A stretch of DNA of 64,000 bases from Methylophilaceae bacterium (GCA_028244835.1 JAOKBJ010000003.1:1-64000); one strand, 5' to 3'; positions 33,609 to 44,245 are shown, numbered from the stretch's first letter. Notes: generated from the sequence alone by a model not told the origin. Made by a program: numbers and translations.

Positions 33609-34247
33609 ATGGGTAAATATTGGATATTTGATTTTGACGGTACATTAGTTGATTCTGAAAATCCAATCAAACAATGTTATATAAAAGTAACTAGAGCCAT
33701 AGCTCCTTCGAGTTTAAAAAATGCTGAAAACATATTAATAGGTCCGACATTACAAGAAACAACAAAATTAATACTGGGCTCAAAAAACTCAAACCAATAT
33801 GAAAGATTTATAACACTATTTAAAAAAGAATATGATGAAAACCTCCTATTAGAGACTAAACCGTACTTAGGTGTATTAGAGACATTGAAACAAATGATTC
33901 AACGCGGAGATAAATTAGCAATTGCAACAAATAAAAGACAGGAAGCGACACTAAAACTTATTGATTATTACGGCTGGAATGATTACTTTCATTGGGTTGG
34001 TTGTGTTAATGAAAAAAAACAAGAAATAAAAAATAAAAATGAATTAGTTACATTTTACATTAAAAATAATCCTCAATTTTCAGATGCTTATTTTGTTGGA
34101 GATACAGAGAATGATGGGTCTGCCGCAATGCAGAATAAACTTAAATTTATTAAAGTTAATTATGGTTATGGGCAAAAACAAAAATGGATTAATATTGATG
34201 TTCATAGCTCTATCGATAATTTTAATGAATTAACAAATATCAAATAA
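33609..34247 (+). CDS. HAD-family hydrolase (phosphatase)
   Basis: 212 aa. HAD motifs: DFDGTLVDSEN (nucleophile Asp), IATNKR, and FVGDTENDGSAA. The cap is of the small alpha-helical type seen in Gph/YqaB-like enzymes. One base after the oxidoreductase, so coexpressed. The substrate, probably a sugar phosphate, is not identifiable. Confidence 0.88.
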   Translation: MGKYWIFDFDGTLVDSENPIKQCYIKVTRAIAPSSLKNAENILIGPTLQETTKLILGSKNSNQYERFITLFKKEYDENLLLETKPYLGVLETLKQMIQRGDKLAIATNKRQEATLKLIDYYGWNDYFHWVGCVNEKKQEIKNKNELVTFYIKNNPQFSDAYFVGDTENDGSAAMQNKLKFIKVNYGYGQKQKWINIDVHSSIDNFNELTNIK

Positions 34248-34252
34248 AAATT

Positions 34253-34759
34253 ATGAGTTGGTTTGTAATACACACTAAGCCAAATGAAGAGAAAAAAGCA
34301 TTGGCAAATTTAATTAACCAAGAATTTACTTGCTATATGCCAATGTATTCAAAAGAAATAATTACTAAAAAAAAGATTAAAATTACCCCATCCCCCCTAT
34401 TCCCCAGATATCTTTTTATTGAAGTGAATGATGAGTCAATCCAAAAAAATATTGGGTTAATTAGATCGACTTTAGGTGTTCATCAACTTCTTAAGATAGG
34501 GGAAAATCCAATTAAAATAAGTGCTGAGATTATTATAGAATTAAAATCAGCAGAAAAACATAGGTCTGAAAAAATAAAAAACTATTTTGAACAAGGTGAG
34601 CAAGTTGAAATTCAATCAGGGCCCTATAAAGGAATTAAAGCAATATTTGAATGTGAAGATGCAGATAAAAGAGCTATTCTATTTTTTGAACTTATGCAAA
34701 AATCAACAAAAATCTCTGTTGATAAAGTAAACATAAAAAAAATTAACAAAATTACTTAG
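34253..34759 (+). CDS. rfaH-like: RfaH/NusG-type transcription antiterminator
   Basis: 168 aa. NGN domain (SWFVIHTKPNEEKKALANLINQEF..., PLFPRYLFIEV) and a C-terminal KOW-like region (FEQGEQVEIQSGPYKGIKAIFE). Length and N-terminus fit RfaH rather than housekeeping NusG. RfaH allows RNA polymerase to complete long cell-surface operons. It lies directly next to the 29-kb polysaccharide locus and overlaps its last gene tail-to-tail by 8 bases. The operon promoter, where an ops element would lie, is beyond the window. Confidence 0.88.
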   Translation: MSWFVIHTKPNEEKKALANLINQEFTCYMPMYSKEIITKKKIKITPSPLFPRYLFIEVNDESIQKNIGLIRSTLGVHQLLKIGENPIKISAEIIIELKSAEKHRSEKIKNYFEQGEQVEIQSGPYKGIKAIFECEDADKRAILFFELMQKSTKISVDKVNIKKINKIT

Positions 34760-36599
34760 AAATTTTGTAGTCCCTAACCCACCGTTTTAATTCTTTTTTG
34801 ATTTTCATTTCATCCATGCCAGATGTCTGATTAATCCATTCAATAATTGCTTTATTTGAAAAATTTTTCTCTAAATTTGATGTAGCAGCTATTCTTATTT
34901 TTTTATGTATTGTTGGCTTAGTTAACTCGTGGTCGGCTAATAATTCTTCAAAAAGTTTTTCTCCCGGACGTAATCCTGTGAATTTTATTTTAATTTCATC
35001 TTTATGAAGCCCCGATAGGCCAATCATATCTTTAGCTAAATCTAATATTTTAATTGGCTTACCCATCTCAAGCACAAATATCTCAGCACCTAACCCCATC
35101 ATACCTGCTTGCAATACAAGTTGAGATGCTTCGGAGATAGACATGAAATATCTAGTTATATCACGATGAGTGACAGTAACTGGACCACCCATTTCAATTT
35201 GTTTTTTAAATAATGGTATTACACTCCCACTACTACCAAGAACATTCCCAAACCTTACTGTAATAAACTCAGTGCCAGTTTCAGACTGAAGGTTTTGACA
35301 TAAAATCTCTGCTAAGCGCTTACTTGCACCCATTACATTTGTTGGGTTGATCGCCTTATCTGTTGACACTAAAACAAACTTTTTAACATTAAATTTTTTA
35401 CATATATTAGCAATTATAAAAGTACCTTTTGCATTATTTATTAATACTTCTGATACATTTTCAGTTTCCATAAGGGGAACATGTTTATAGGCTGCCACAT
35501 GAAAAACCAGACTAGGTATGTGCCTATGAAACAAATCTGTAATACGCTTCTCATTTTTTATATCTGCCACAACAAAAAAAATTTTAGTTTTAGACTGACT
35601 ATAAATTGACTGTTCAAGTTGGTACAAAGCAGCCTCTGAAATATCAACGCAGAAAACAGTCTTTGGTTTAAATTTTAATACTTGACGCGTAAGTTCTGAT
35701 CCAATTGATCCTCCAGCTCCAGAAATCATGACAATATCATTTTGAATTAATTTTTTTAAGCCAGAATTATCTAAATTAACTGCATCTCTTCCAAGTAAAT
35801 CTTCAACATCAACCTGTCTGATTTGTGACACACTTAATCGACCACTACTTAAATCTTCGAAATTCGGGATAGTTAATAATTCAAGATCTAGGTCTTTAAT
35901 TATATTTAAAGCAATTTTTCTCTCTTCGAAATCAGAAGATGGCATAGCTATTATGGCAGTTTCAATCTTTAATTTTTTATATAGCTTAGGGAGCAATTTA
36001 ATATCGCCCAAAATTTTTACCCCAGATATCTCCCTACCCTTTAGTGAAATATCACTACCTAGTAGACCTAGAAGATGCCAATTTGGATTTCTTGCAAGAG
36101 TTTTGACTAAAAGCACACCTTCTTTACTAGTCCCCAAAACAATAGCATTTTTTGGTTTAATTGATGTAACACCATATTCTTTATATTCCCTTAAGCCCCT
36201 ATATATAATTCGACTTCCAAATAAGAATAATATTAAGAGTAGAGGATTTAAAATAATAATTGAGCGAGGTATTACAGGTTGCTGCGTGTAAAAAAATGTA
36301 AAGTATATGGCGAGAACTAAAGATGAGCAAAATATAGCTAAAGCTATTGTTCTTATATCAATAATACTTGAATGTCTCCATGAAGCTCTATGAATTCTAA
36401 AGCCTAGGAATATTATTACTTGAACAATTAAAGCTGCACTTAAGTTGCTCATCATTGAGATATGTTGAGCATCAGGAATTTCAAAATTAAATCTAATAAT
36501 ATAAGCAGCTATCCATGCTGAAGCAATTACAATTAAATCATGAATAAAAACAATTGAATTCCTATTTTTTACTATTAGATGTTTAATTTTATTAATCAT
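34752..36599 (-). CDS. wbpM-like: Nucleoside-diphosphate-sugar 4,6-dehydratase, WbpM/PglF type
   Basis: 615 aa. About four N-terminal membrane helices, a first Rossmann-like domain (NAIVLGTSKEGVLL), then an extended-SDR catalytic domain with GAGGSIGSELTRQ and active-site STDKAINPTNVMGASKR (the usual Tyr is replaced by Met in this family). It makes UDP-4-keto-6-deoxy-GlcNAc from UDP-GlcNAc, a precursor of bacillosamine, QuiNAc, FucNAc and pseudaminic or legionaminic acids. Last gene of the locus, overlapping wbpL-like by 8 bases. Confidence 0.93.
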   Translation of the reverse strand: MINKIKHLIVKNRNSIVFIHDLIVIASAWIAAYIIRFNFEIPDAQHISMMSNLSAALIVQVIIFLGFRIHRASWRHSSIIDIRTIALAIFCSSLVLAIYFTFFYTQQPVIPRSIIILNPLLLILFLFGSRIIYRGLREYKEYGVTSIKPKNAIVLGTSKEGVLLVKTLARNPNWHLLGLLGSDISLKGREISGVKILGDIKLLPKLYKKLKIETAIIAMPSSDFEERKIALNIIKDLDLELLTIPNFEDLSSGRLSVSQIRQVDVEDLLGRDAVNLDNSGLKKLIQNDIVMISGAGGSIGSELTRQVLKFKPKTVFCVDISEAALYQLEQSIYSQSKTKIFFVVADIKNEKRITDLFHRHIPSLVFHVAAYKHVPLMETENVSEVLINNAKGTFIIANICKKFNVKKFVLVSTDKAINPTNVMGASKRLAEILCQNLQSETGTEFITVRFGNVLGSSGSVIPLFKKQIEMGGPVTVTHRDITRYFMSISEASQLVLQAGMMGLGAEIFVLEMGKPIKILDLAKDMIGLSGLHKDEIKIKFTGLRPGEKLFEELLADHELTKPTIHKKIRIAATSNLEKNFSNKAIIEWINQTSGMDEMKIKKELKRWVRDYKISK

Positions 36600-37623
36600 T
36601 TTTTATATTATTAAGTAGATGCTTAGACCACATTATATCTACAAATCTGAATATTAAGCCAAAGGATGAAAATATTAAAATAAAGGTGAAGAAGGTGATT
36701 TCCTGAGTATTAAATATTGCTGCGAAGACTCCAAGAATACCTACACAAATCATTATTGCATACGAAAATATTGCTACTTGTTTATGAGAATAGCCTATGA
36801 GTATAGCTCTTTGATAATAATGACTTCTATGAGCCTCTGTTAAAGACTCTTTTTTAATAAATCTTTTTAATAAGGTAATGCTTGAATCGATTATAAATGG
36901 AGAAAAAACAATTAATGGAAACCATGCTGGCCATAATAGTTTATACCAGCCAATTATACCTAAAGCTCCACATAAAAAACCTAATGGAATAGATCCGGTA
37001 TCGCCCATAAATATTTTAGCAGGAGGAAAATTAAAAAATAAAAAGCTAGTACATGCAGCAATTATAATAATATTTATAATTGCAAAATTTAGGTCACCTA
37101 AAATAATAGATAAAACTGCATAACAACTAAAACCAATAACTGACATACCTGCTGCTAAGCCATCTGATCCATCCATGAAGTTATATAAATTTATTACCCA
37201 AACAAGAAAAAACAATAAAATAATAAAAAATAGATAGTTACTCAGTAAGTCGAAAGTAAAAAGAAATGTAAAGGCAGTTAAAAAATGAACAGCTAAACGA
37301 ACAAGTGGCTTAATAGTTATGAGGGCATCCAAAAAAGATAAAGTAATTAAAACTAATAGAAATGGAAGTAGGTAGAGTAACTCTGGGGAATATAGGGTAG
37401 CTGAAAACGTGATCGAAGACATAATAGCAAGACCCCCTAGCCTAGGAATTGGTGCAGCATGAAGTGATCGCTGATTCGGTATATCAAGAAACTGATTGAA
37501 TCTTTTAGAGTTCAGGATGAACCAAGTGAGTAAGGTTGCAACTGAGAGCGTTGTAAAAAATGCTAAAAGAAATTCTTTAGAATAGAAAAAATTGAAGAAA
37601 ATGTTGGAATCCATTTGTGTCAT
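36592..37623 (-). CDS. wbpL-like: Undecaprenyl-phosphate glycosyl-1-phosphate transferase, WecA/WbpL family
   Basis: 343 aa, about ten membrane helices. MraY/WecA family motifs: RLGGLAIM, the magnesium-binding NLYNFMDGSDGLAAG and KIFMGDTGSIPLGF, and the C-terminal HRSHYYQRAI. It starts the repeat unit by placing a sugar-1-phosphate on undecaprenyl phosphate. Coupled with the dehydratase, the pair mirrors wbpL-wbpM at the end of Pseudomonas O-antigen loci. Confidence 0.94.
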   Translation of the reverse strand: MTQMDSNIFFNFFYSKEFLLAFFTTLSVATLLTWFILNSKRFNQFLDIPNQRSLHAAPIPRLGGLAIMSSITFSATLYSPELLYLLPFLLVLITLSFLDALITIKPLVRLAVHFLTAFTFLFTFDLLSNYLFFIILLFFLVWVINLYNFMDGSDGLAAGMSVIGFSCYAVLSIILGDLNFAIINIIIIAACTSFLFFNFPPAKIFMGDTGSIPLGFLCGALGIIGWYKLLWPAWFPLIVFSPFIIDSSITLLKRFIKKESLTEAHRSHYYQRAILIGYSHKQVAIFSYAIMICVGILGVFAAIFNTQEITFFTFILIFSSFGLIFRFVDIMWSKHLLNNIKND

Positions 37624-37671
37624 TTTATCAGAGGAATGAAGGCAATGGATTAAGCATCGATTAGAAATTGA

Positions 37672-38796
37672 CTAGGTTAAGTTATGCTGATAAAAATCTT
37701 TCCAGTGTTTAACTAATATTTTTGAATCAAACTCACTTATTGCCCTTTTTTTTGCTGCCTTACCAAGATTAGCAACTAACTTTCTGTCATTAAATACAGC
37801 TATCATTAATCTGGTTATCTCTTTCAAGTCATTTGGCTCATGCGCTAAGCCAGTATTATTTCGAACAATTGCATCAGATAAGCCATATATGTTTGAAACA
37901 ATTGAAGGCAGTCCGCTAGCTGCAGCCTCAATTACAACATTCCCAAACCCTTCACGATAGCTTGGTAAACAAAGTATATCGGATGCAGCTAAATAATCTT
38001 GGGGAGATGAGGTTGCCCCAGAAAATATAATATTTGATTGATTGCTCTTAAATTTAGTTGAAATATCTTCCTCATCCGGACCAATTAAAAGCAAATATGC
38101 AGATTTTAAATCTGCTGATTTAAATGAATTAATTAAGTCGTATACACCCTTATCCGAATTTAAGCGTCCAAGAAATATAAAAACAAAGGAAGCTGGTGGT
38201 ATTTTAAGTTTATTACGTAATGTTACTTTTACTTTTGTATTTGGTTTAAATTTTAATAAATCAACACCGGATACTGAGCCACTTCCAAAAACTAATGACT
38301 TAACTTTTTTTAAAACATTCTCTTTAACAAGAAAATTATATTGGGACTTGCTGTCAACAATATTTTGAGTAGATAACATACCTATTAATTTATCAATTAA
38401 CTTTAAAAATGATTTAGATAGTCCTGTCTTAGTCGCCCAAACTTGCCCAGTAAAACAATGCACCCTTACAGGGATAAATGTTAAAAATGAAGCGGCCATT
38501 GCTAGTAAGCCAGCTTTGGGTGTGATTGAATGAACAGCATCATATCTTTTAATCAAAAATAAATATGCTAACTGAATAAGTGAAAGAAAATCTGAAATAA
38601 TACTAATTTTCCTTGAAAAATTAATATTAACTAATTTAACATCTAATTCTTGATCAATTAAGAATTTAGGGTTTTTAAGCTTAACAACAACTGTCAAATC
38701 GTAATATTTAGATAGCTCTTTTAAATGGCTTACTAAGAATGCACTTACTGCAAATTCAGCAGTTGCTATAAAACATATGGACTTCCTATTTCCCAT
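37672..38796 (-). CDS. Glycosyltransferase family 4
   Basis: 374 aa, GT-B fold. C-terminal nucleotide-sugar-binding features are FVFIFLGRLNSDKGVYDL and the EX7E-like segment EGFGNVVIEAAASGLPSIVS. The N-terminus (ICFIATAEFAVSAFLVSHLKEL) resembles WbpK/CapM-type polysaccharide transferases. Overlaps the next upstream GT2 gene by 11 bases. Donor and acceptor unknown. Confidence 0.9.
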   Translation of the reverse strand: MGNRKSICFIATAEFAVSAFLVSHLKELSKYYDLTVVVKLKNPKFLIDQELDVKLVNINFSRKISIISDFLSLIQLAYLFLIKRYDAVHSITPKAGLLAMAASFLTFIPVRVHCFTGQVWATKTGLSKSFLKLIDKLIGMLSTQNIVDSKSQYNFLVKENVLKKVKSLVFGSGSVSGVDLLKFKPNTKVKVTLRNKLKIPPASFVFIFLGRLNSDKGVYDLINSFKSADLKSAYLLLIGPDEEDISTKFKSNQSNIIFSGATSSPQDYLAASDILCLPSYREGFGNVVIEAAASGLPSIVSNIYGLSDAIVRNNTGLAHEPNDLKEITRLMIAVFNDRKLVANLGKAAKKRAISEFDSKILVKHWKDFYQHNLT

Positions 38797-39496
38797 AAAT
38801 TATTCTTCGAATTAGAGCTATGATTAGATTTATTCGGTCAGGAATAATTTTAAGAATACTCCTCCGTTTCATTGTAGATACGTTACTCTCATGTCGATTG
38901 TAGACAATCAAAGGGGTTGCAATAAAAATAACCCTAAATCTATAAAACTTAGCTAAAATTCCAATCCACGCGTCATGAAATATTCCTTTTTTATGTGGGA
39001 TTGGTAATATTTTTTTTAAAATACTTCGCCTGAAAGACATACAGCAACCTGTGTATGTGTTGCTAAATATATTCTTGAATAAACCACTTGAACTTCCAAT
39101 CTGCTCAAATAGAGAATTAGTAACTATGCTCCCACCTTGCTTAATTTTTGCATCATGAACTAACAAATCAATTTTGTTAGATAGAAAAAAATTTCTTACA
39201 AAAGAAACCTTATTTTCTAACCAGTCATCATCTTGGTCACTTAGAAGAATGATGTCTCCTTTAGCAATTTTTAATGCCCTATTAAATGTACCGACCACTC
39301 CAATATTCTTAATATTTTTAAATAATTTGATCCGAGGATCTTTAATACTTTCTATAATATTAACTGTGTTATCAAAAGAACAGTCATCAACAATAACTAA
39401 CTGATCACTTTTGGCTAGCTGACTCAGTATTGATGTTATTTGATTTTTAATAAATTTAGAGCCGTTATAAGACGCCATACAAACACTAATTTTCAA
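38786..39496 (-). CDS. Glycosyltransferase family 2
   Basis: 236 aa, GT-A fold. VCMASYNGSKFIKNQITSIL at the N-terminus, VDDCSFDNT, and the DxD-type LSDQDDDW near residue 85. C-terminal HDAW segment at about residue 172. A single-domain transferase typical of rhamnosyl or related transfer in O-antigen loci; substrate unknown. Confidence 0.9.
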   Translation of the reverse strand: MKISVCMASYNGSKFIKNQITSILSQLAKSDQLVIVDDCSFDNTVNIIESIKDPRIKLFKNIKNIGVVGTFNRALKIAKGDIILLSDQDDDWLENKVSFVRNFFLSNKIDLLVHDAKIKQGGSIVTNSLFEQIGSSSGLFKNIFSNTYTGCCMSFRRSILKKILPIPHKKGIFHDAWIGILAKFYRFRVIFIATPLIVYNRHESNVSTMKRRSILKIIPDRINLIIALIRRIIYGK

Positions 39497-39513
39497 AATT
39501 TAATCCTTACTAT

Positions 39514-40485
39514 TTAGTTATTATTTTTTTTAGCGACCAAGGTCCAGTGCCAACAAAAATTTCTTATGATTGGTATAGATAAAATTAACTCATCTATATA
39601 AATAAGTATTTTTTGGAGAAAGGTTGGTATTTTAATTACTTTATGACTTGGTAGTTTGCTATTAATAATCGAAAGTATTGTATGAATGAAGCCAAGTAAA
39701 AACCATATTCTTTGAATTTTCACTAATTTTAAATTAGATTCATTAAGAAACAATTTAAAATCAGAATAGGAAAATCCCTCAGTTTCTGAATCTCCTATTG
39801 AAATACCTGAATGTTTAGATTTTAGATACTTATCTAATCTAATTATTTTCTTAACAAAGCGAATAAATGGATAAAAACTAAAATAAGGCCAGCTATTAGG
39901 CTCAACCCCAATGATTAATAGCCCTCCAGGCCTTAAAGTTCTTCTTGCCTCTTTGAAAAAATTAATTGGCGAGGGGAGATGGTGTAAAGTAGCTACAATT
40001 AAAATTGCGTCTAAACTATTATCATTACATGGTATTTTTTCTGCATCAGACACAACATAAACTGTTTGAGAATTAATTTTCTTATTATCTTTTGCAAGCT
40101 TTACCATTCCGAATGATATATCACTTTGAATAACGGTTATTCCCGAATTGTTAATAAGATTAGCATCATTTCCATCCGCAGATCCTACCTCCAGTAGAAT
40201 AGAATTTTTATCAAGTGTATTCACTATATTTAAGTATTTTTCAATGTAGTGGGTTACATGATAGGAATCAATCATATTTATTTCAGCATATTGATGAGCC
40301 TCTTGATCATGATATGCAGCTTCTAAAACTTTAAATTCTTCTAGATTTTGAGGAAGTAAAATAGGAATGTCATCTTTAATTTCATATTTATTAGAACATT
40401 TAACACATTGTAATTCTGTGCCAGTATTTTTATGTAATTGGCTCTTACACTCTGGACAAACTAAAAAATCTAAATTATTTATCAT
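39514..40485 (-). CDS. SAM-dependent methyltransferase with N-terminal zinc ribbon
   Basis: 323 aa. N-terminal Trm112-like zinc ribbon (CPECKSQL...CVKCSNKYEI), then a class I methyltransferase domain (LEVGSADGND, IVATLHHLPSP) and a hydrophobic C-terminal part. Such proteins modify sugars or act in surface-glycan loci. No exact target is apparent. Confidence 0.87.
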   Translation of the reverse strand: MINNLDFLVCPECKSQLHKNTGTELQCVKCSNKYEIKDDIPILLPQNLEEFKVLEAAYHDQEAHQYAEINMIDSYHVTHYIEKYLNIVNTLDKNSILLEVGSADGNDANLINNSGITVIQSDISFGMVKLAKDNKKINSQTVYVVSDAEKIPCNDNSLDAILIVATLHHLPSPINFFKEARRTLRPGGLLIIGVEPNSWPYFSFYPFIRFVKKIIRLDKYLKSKHSGISIGDSETEGFSYSDFKLFLNESNLKLVKIQRIWFLLGFIHTILSIINSKLPSHKVIKIPTFLQKILIYIDELILSIPIIRNFCWHWTLVAKKNNN

Positions 40486-40508
40486 TTAATTCCTTTTATG
40501 TTTAGAGA

Positions 40509-41615
40509 CTAGTTCTTAAACTTTTTTTGTAGTCCTTTGCTAATTTCTTCTGCTACCCAAATACTATGGTCAATCTTTCCGGAAAAAACTTCAATATAAT
40601 TATTAGTCTCTGTAATTAATGAAGGGCGCGCATCGCTATGGTCTCTTCTTGGAAGAACCATTCTTGGTCCTTCAAGAAAATCTATAAGTTTAGAATTTTC
40701 TAAAACAGGTATAAGTTTTTTACATTGACCAATCATTGTTTCAAAATATTTTTGTTTGTTTATTTTGCTCAAAGGTGAGGTTTTCTTCGAAAGCCAATTT
40801 AAATCTAACTTAGTTCTTACTTCAGAAGCAATTACCGATAAATCAACATGATATAAAAGAAAGTTATTAGACTTTCCATGCGGCAAAATAGTCAAAAATG
40901 GTCCATCCATAATTGTTATTCCAATTTTATCAATATCTAATTCAATTATTGGAACGACAGTGTATTCATATTGCCTTTCAGGAACTAAGATCCCCAACTG
41001 TTCAGTTAAGTAGTTACTTGCTCCATATGTTGCATTAACAACAACCTGTGCTTCTATTTCATCTCCAGAATGTGTTTTTATATTAAATACATTATTTTTC
41101 TTACTTATCTCAACGACTCTGGTTACTAATGAGATATCAATATTATTATTTTTAATATTTTCTTTTACTATTTCGCGAAGCAAGTCACAGTCATACACAA
41201 CCTCATTACACGAAATTCCTTTTTTTACCCCTTTTGTCTTGATTGGTAAGTCATCGCTATTAATTTTTTTAAAGGGGACACCTAATTGAGTACAAAAATT
41301 TAAATACTTATCAAAATTTGTAAGTGAATTATTGTCAGCAATAAAATAAGTATTTAAAAAATTAGACTGAATGCATCTTTCATACTTTTTCTTAAATGAA
41401 TCGAATCCTCTGATTGACTGAATACCAGTCTCGATATCTCTTGGATAATGAAATCCGAGGTGTAACCTATTCTGATTATTCATTGAGGCGCCTAAAAGAA
41501 TATCTTCGTTTGCCTCAAAGACTTTAACTGAAAGGCCTAAATTGGAAGCCATCAAAGAAATTTCAGCCCCAAAAATTCCACAGCCAATAATAACAATATC
41601 GACATTTTTTTTCAT
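40509..41615 (-). CDS. FAD-dependent oxidoreductase (DAO family)
   Basis: 368 aa. N-terminal dinucleotide-binding motif VDIVIIGCGIFGAEISL and a C-terminal GPRMVLPRRD segment as in D-amino-acid oxidase-like enzymes. In a glycan cluster it may oxidise a sugar or amino-sugar derivative. Preceded by an SDR gene with a 16-base gap. Confidence 0.85.
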   Translation of the reverse strand: MKKNVDIVIIGCGIFGAEISLMASNLGLSVKVFEANEDILLGASMNNQNRLHLGFHYPRDIETGIQSIRGFDSFKKKYERCIQSNFLNTYFIADNNSLTNFDKYLNFCTQLGVPFKKINSDDLPIKTKGVKKGISCNEVVYDCDLLREIVKENIKNNNIDISLVTRVVEISKKNNVFNIKTHSGDEIEAQVVVNATYGASNYLTEQLGILVPERQYEYTVVPIIELDIDKIGITIMDGPFLTILPHGKSNNFLLYHVDLSVIASEVRTKLDLNWLSKKTSPLSKINKQKYFETMIGQCKKLIPVLENSKLIDFLEGPRMVLPRRDHSDARPSLITETNNYIEVFSGKIDHSIWVAEEISKGLQKKFKN

Positions 41616-41631
41616 TTATAAGAATAGTAGA

Positions 41632-42402
41632 TTAAAGTGAAAAACCATCATCAATAATTAAATTTTGACCAGTTATGAATTTAGATGCATCGGATAAAAG
41701 AAAAATGAGTGTACTTGCAACGTCAAGAGGATCTAACATTCCTTTTTGTGAGCAAAAAGAATTGTATGATCGAATAAATGATTCTGGTTGATTATCTAGT
41801 ATCCCGCCAGGGCTTAAGCAATTAACTCTGATATTGTCTTTTTTAAAATATTGTGCAAAATATTTAGTCATTTGGATAATGGATGCTTTTATTGCTGCAT
41901 ATTCAACAGGCATTGTCATCGCTGTATCCTCATAGAGCTCGAAGCGAGGAGACAAAGTTCCATATACAGAGCCGATATTTATAATATTTCCACCCTTATG
42001 ATTTTTAAAGAAAATTCCAAACTGTTGGGATGTTAAAAAATAACCTCCAACATGAGTGGATATGTTTTCAGAAAAGTCTTCATAACTGACATCTTCAATT
42101 TGCTTTCCATAATTCTTGTTCTTTGGGTAAGCATTATTAACGATACAATCTATTCCACCATATCTTTTAGAAATATCTTTAATTAGAGAATTAATTGATG
42201 ACTTATTGGTAATATCCATATTGGCGGCATAAAAATGATTTGGATACTTAACTTTTATTTTATCTATAAAGTCCTGAGCTAATGAAGTATTAATATCAGT
42301 TAAAATAGCTATTCCGCCATAGTCTAATATTTCTTTTATAAATGCTTTCCCCAGAAGTCCAGAGCCACCGGTTACGACGATAACCTTGTTATTTAAAATC
42401 AA
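41632..42402 (-). CDS. Short-chain dehydrogenase/reductase
   Basis: 256 aa classical SDR: cofactor motif VTGGSGLLGKAF (TGxxxGxG-like), NNAYP in place of NNAG, and catalytic Ser-Tyr-Lys in NIGSVYG...EYAAIKASI. C-terminal GQNLIIDDGFSL is typical. Related SDRs occur in nonulosonic-acid clusters (PtmA-like), so it may act on a precursor of the NeuB pathway; this is inference. Confidence 0.88.
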   Translation of the reverse strand: MILNNKVIVVTGGSGLLGKAFIKEILDYGGIAILTDINTSLAQDFIDKIKVKYPNHFYAANMDITNKSSINSLIKDISKRYGGIDCIVNNAYPKNKNYGKQIEDVSYEDFSENISTHVGGYFLTSQQFGIFFKNHKGGNIINIGSVYGTLSPRFELYEDTAMTMPVEYAAIKASIIQMTKYFAQYFKKDNIRVNCLSPGGILDNQPESFIRSYNSFCSQKGMLDPLDVASTLIFLLSDASKFITGQNLIIDDGFSL

Positions 42403-42407
42403 AATTT

Positions 42408-43346
42408 TTACCCCACTATTTTCTTAAAATAATTAATTGTTTCTTTAAGCCCGTCATCTAGACTTACGGAAGGCACCCAATCAAGCTCTGTTTTTGCTTT
42501 AGTTAAATCAGGTTGTCTCTGACGAGGGTCATCTAATGGCAATGGCTTAAATATAAGTTTAGATTTTGAGTTGGTAAGGTTTAAAACTTTTTCTGCTAAC
42601 TCAATCATAGTGAATTCTAAATTATTACCAAGATTTATAGGGCCATTAATATCCGATGGTGAGTTCATAAATTTTGTAATGCCATTAATAAGATCATCAA
42701 CATAACAAAAGCTTCGCGTTTGCTCCCCTTTTCCATAAATAGTTATATCTTCACCCGTTAGCGCTTGAACTATAAAATTACTGACTACTCTTCCATCAAA
42801 TGGATTCATTTTTGGGCCATATGTGTTAAAAATTCGTGCTACTTTAATCTCTAAATCATATTGGCGGTGATAATCGAAAAATAACGTCTCAGCACAACGC
42901 TTTCCTTCATCATAACAACTCCTAATGCCAATTGGATTGACCCGACCCCAATAACCTTCTGTTTGTGGATGAACTTCAGGGTCGCCATAAACTTCAGAAG
43001 TTGAAGCCTGTAAAATTCTCGCATTAGTTCGTTTCGCAAGGCCCAACATATTTATTGCCCCATGAACACATGTTTTAGTAGTTTGACTTGGATCTTTTTG
43101 ATAGTGGATTGGGCTTGCTGGACAGGCTAGATTATAAATTTGGTCTACTTCAGTATAAAAAGGTAAAGTAACCTCATGTCTAGTGGCTTCGAAAAATGGA
43201 TTCTTTAGTAACTCTGCAATATTATCTTTGGAGCCTGTCGAATAATTATCAATACATAACACATCATAATTGTTATTTAACAACTTCTCACATAAATGCG
43301 AGCCTAAAAACCCTGCTCCACCTGTAACTAAAACTTTAGTTTTCAT
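42408..43346 (-). CDS. uxs: UDP-glucuronate decarboxylase (UDP-xylose synthase)
   Basis: 312 aa extended [18 protein letters not shown] at the N-terminus, the UXS-specific [29 protein letters not shown] and the catalytic SCYDEGKR. It converts UDP-glucuronate to UDP-xylose. UDP-glucose dehydrogenase, which would supply the substrate, is not in the window. Confidence 0.93.
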   Translation of the reverse strand: MKTKVLVTGGAGFLGSHLCEKLLNNNYDVLCIDNYSTGSKDNIAELLKNPFFEATRHEVTLPFYTEVDQIYNLACPASPIHYQKDPSQTTKTCVHGAINMLGLAKRTNARILQASTSEVYGDPEVHPQTEGYWGRVNPIGIRSCYDEGKRCAETLFFDYHRQYDLEIKVARIFNTYGPKMNPFDGRVVSNFIVQALTGEDITIYGKGEQTRSFCYVDDLINGITKFMNSPSDINGPINLGNNLEFTMIELAEKVLNLTNSKSKLIFKPLPLDDPRQRQPDLTKAKTELDWVPSVSLDDGLKETINYFKKIVG

Positions 43347-43363
43347 ATTTTTCCCAAGGGCTT

Positions 43364-44245
43364 TTATTTAAATTTATATTGCTTTAATTTTTCTTTTCTT
43401 GTTAGCTTGTAAGCATCAAGACCAATTGATTCTTCTCCAGGCCTTGGAAGAACATAAGCAACAACCTCTTCAAGAAAGCCCATTCTAACTCTAGCATTAT
43501 AAATTCTAAGGACTAAATCAATATCCCAAACTTGATTCCAATCCTTACGCCAGCAATTTAAGTTATATTTCATTCCTTTTAAATAAGATCTATATAGCCA
43601 TGTTGAAACACCACCAATTTTTGAGCTATTTATGCTAGTAGTTCTTGTGTAATAATTATCTAGAGCCATTCGCCCTTGGACTACTTTTCTTTTTCCAAAA
43701 CGTTCTTCTTCGTAAAGGCCGGAAACAAATTCATAATCCCCGTCCATAGCAAATGTTAAGAGTTTTTCAATATGGTCTTTTGTCCATGTGTCGTCGTCAT
43801 CCAATCGGGTTATCCATGATCCAGCAGCTAAATCCATAGCTTTGTTAGCAGGAGCAGCCCCGCCAACAAACCAATGATTTTCAATATTTTGCGGATAACG
43901 TCTTTCTCTTTTTTTCATATTATAGAATTTTAATCTTGGATCTTTTATTCGGGATAATAATTCTTCCGTATCATCAGTGCAACAATCTCCAACAACAATT
44001 AATTCGATATTTTTATACGATTGAGACAATGCTGATTTTACTGCTCGCTCAATTAAGATTGATCCTCTATTAAAAGTTGGTACACAAATACTTACGAGTG
44101 GTTTTTTGTTTGTTTGTATATAATCTTTTTCGAATCTTAAGCGTGCATATTTAACCTTGATTGGTTCTGTAGCCGCAAACCAAAAATTATTAAAGTGTGA
44201 TATTAATTTATCATTAATAGTTCGCTTGCAATTATTAACGGACAT
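43364..44245 (-). CDS. Glycosyltransferase family 2
   Basis: About 293 aa. A leading 50 residues precede the GT-A core ([29 protein letters not shown] as the DxD). ATG at 44245 has a GGCGGT upstream and is preferred; the ATG at 44257 has none. Both lie within the end of the SDR gene, whose frame is different. Donor unknown. Confidence 0.88.
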   Translation of the reverse strand: MSVNNCKRTINDKLISHFNNFWFAATEPIKVKYARLRFEKDYIQTNKKPLVSICVPTFNRGSILIERAVKSALSQSYKNIELIVVGDCCTDDTEELLSRIKDPRLKFYNMKKRERRYPQNIENHWFVGGAAPANKAMDLAAGSWITRLDDDDTWTKDHIEKLLTFAMDGDYEFVSGLYEEERFGKRKVVQGRMALDNYYTRTTSINSSKIGGVSTWLYRSYLKGMKYNLNCWRKDWNQVWDIDLVLRIYNARVRMGFLEEVVAYVLPRPGEESIGLDAYKLTRKEKLKQYKFK

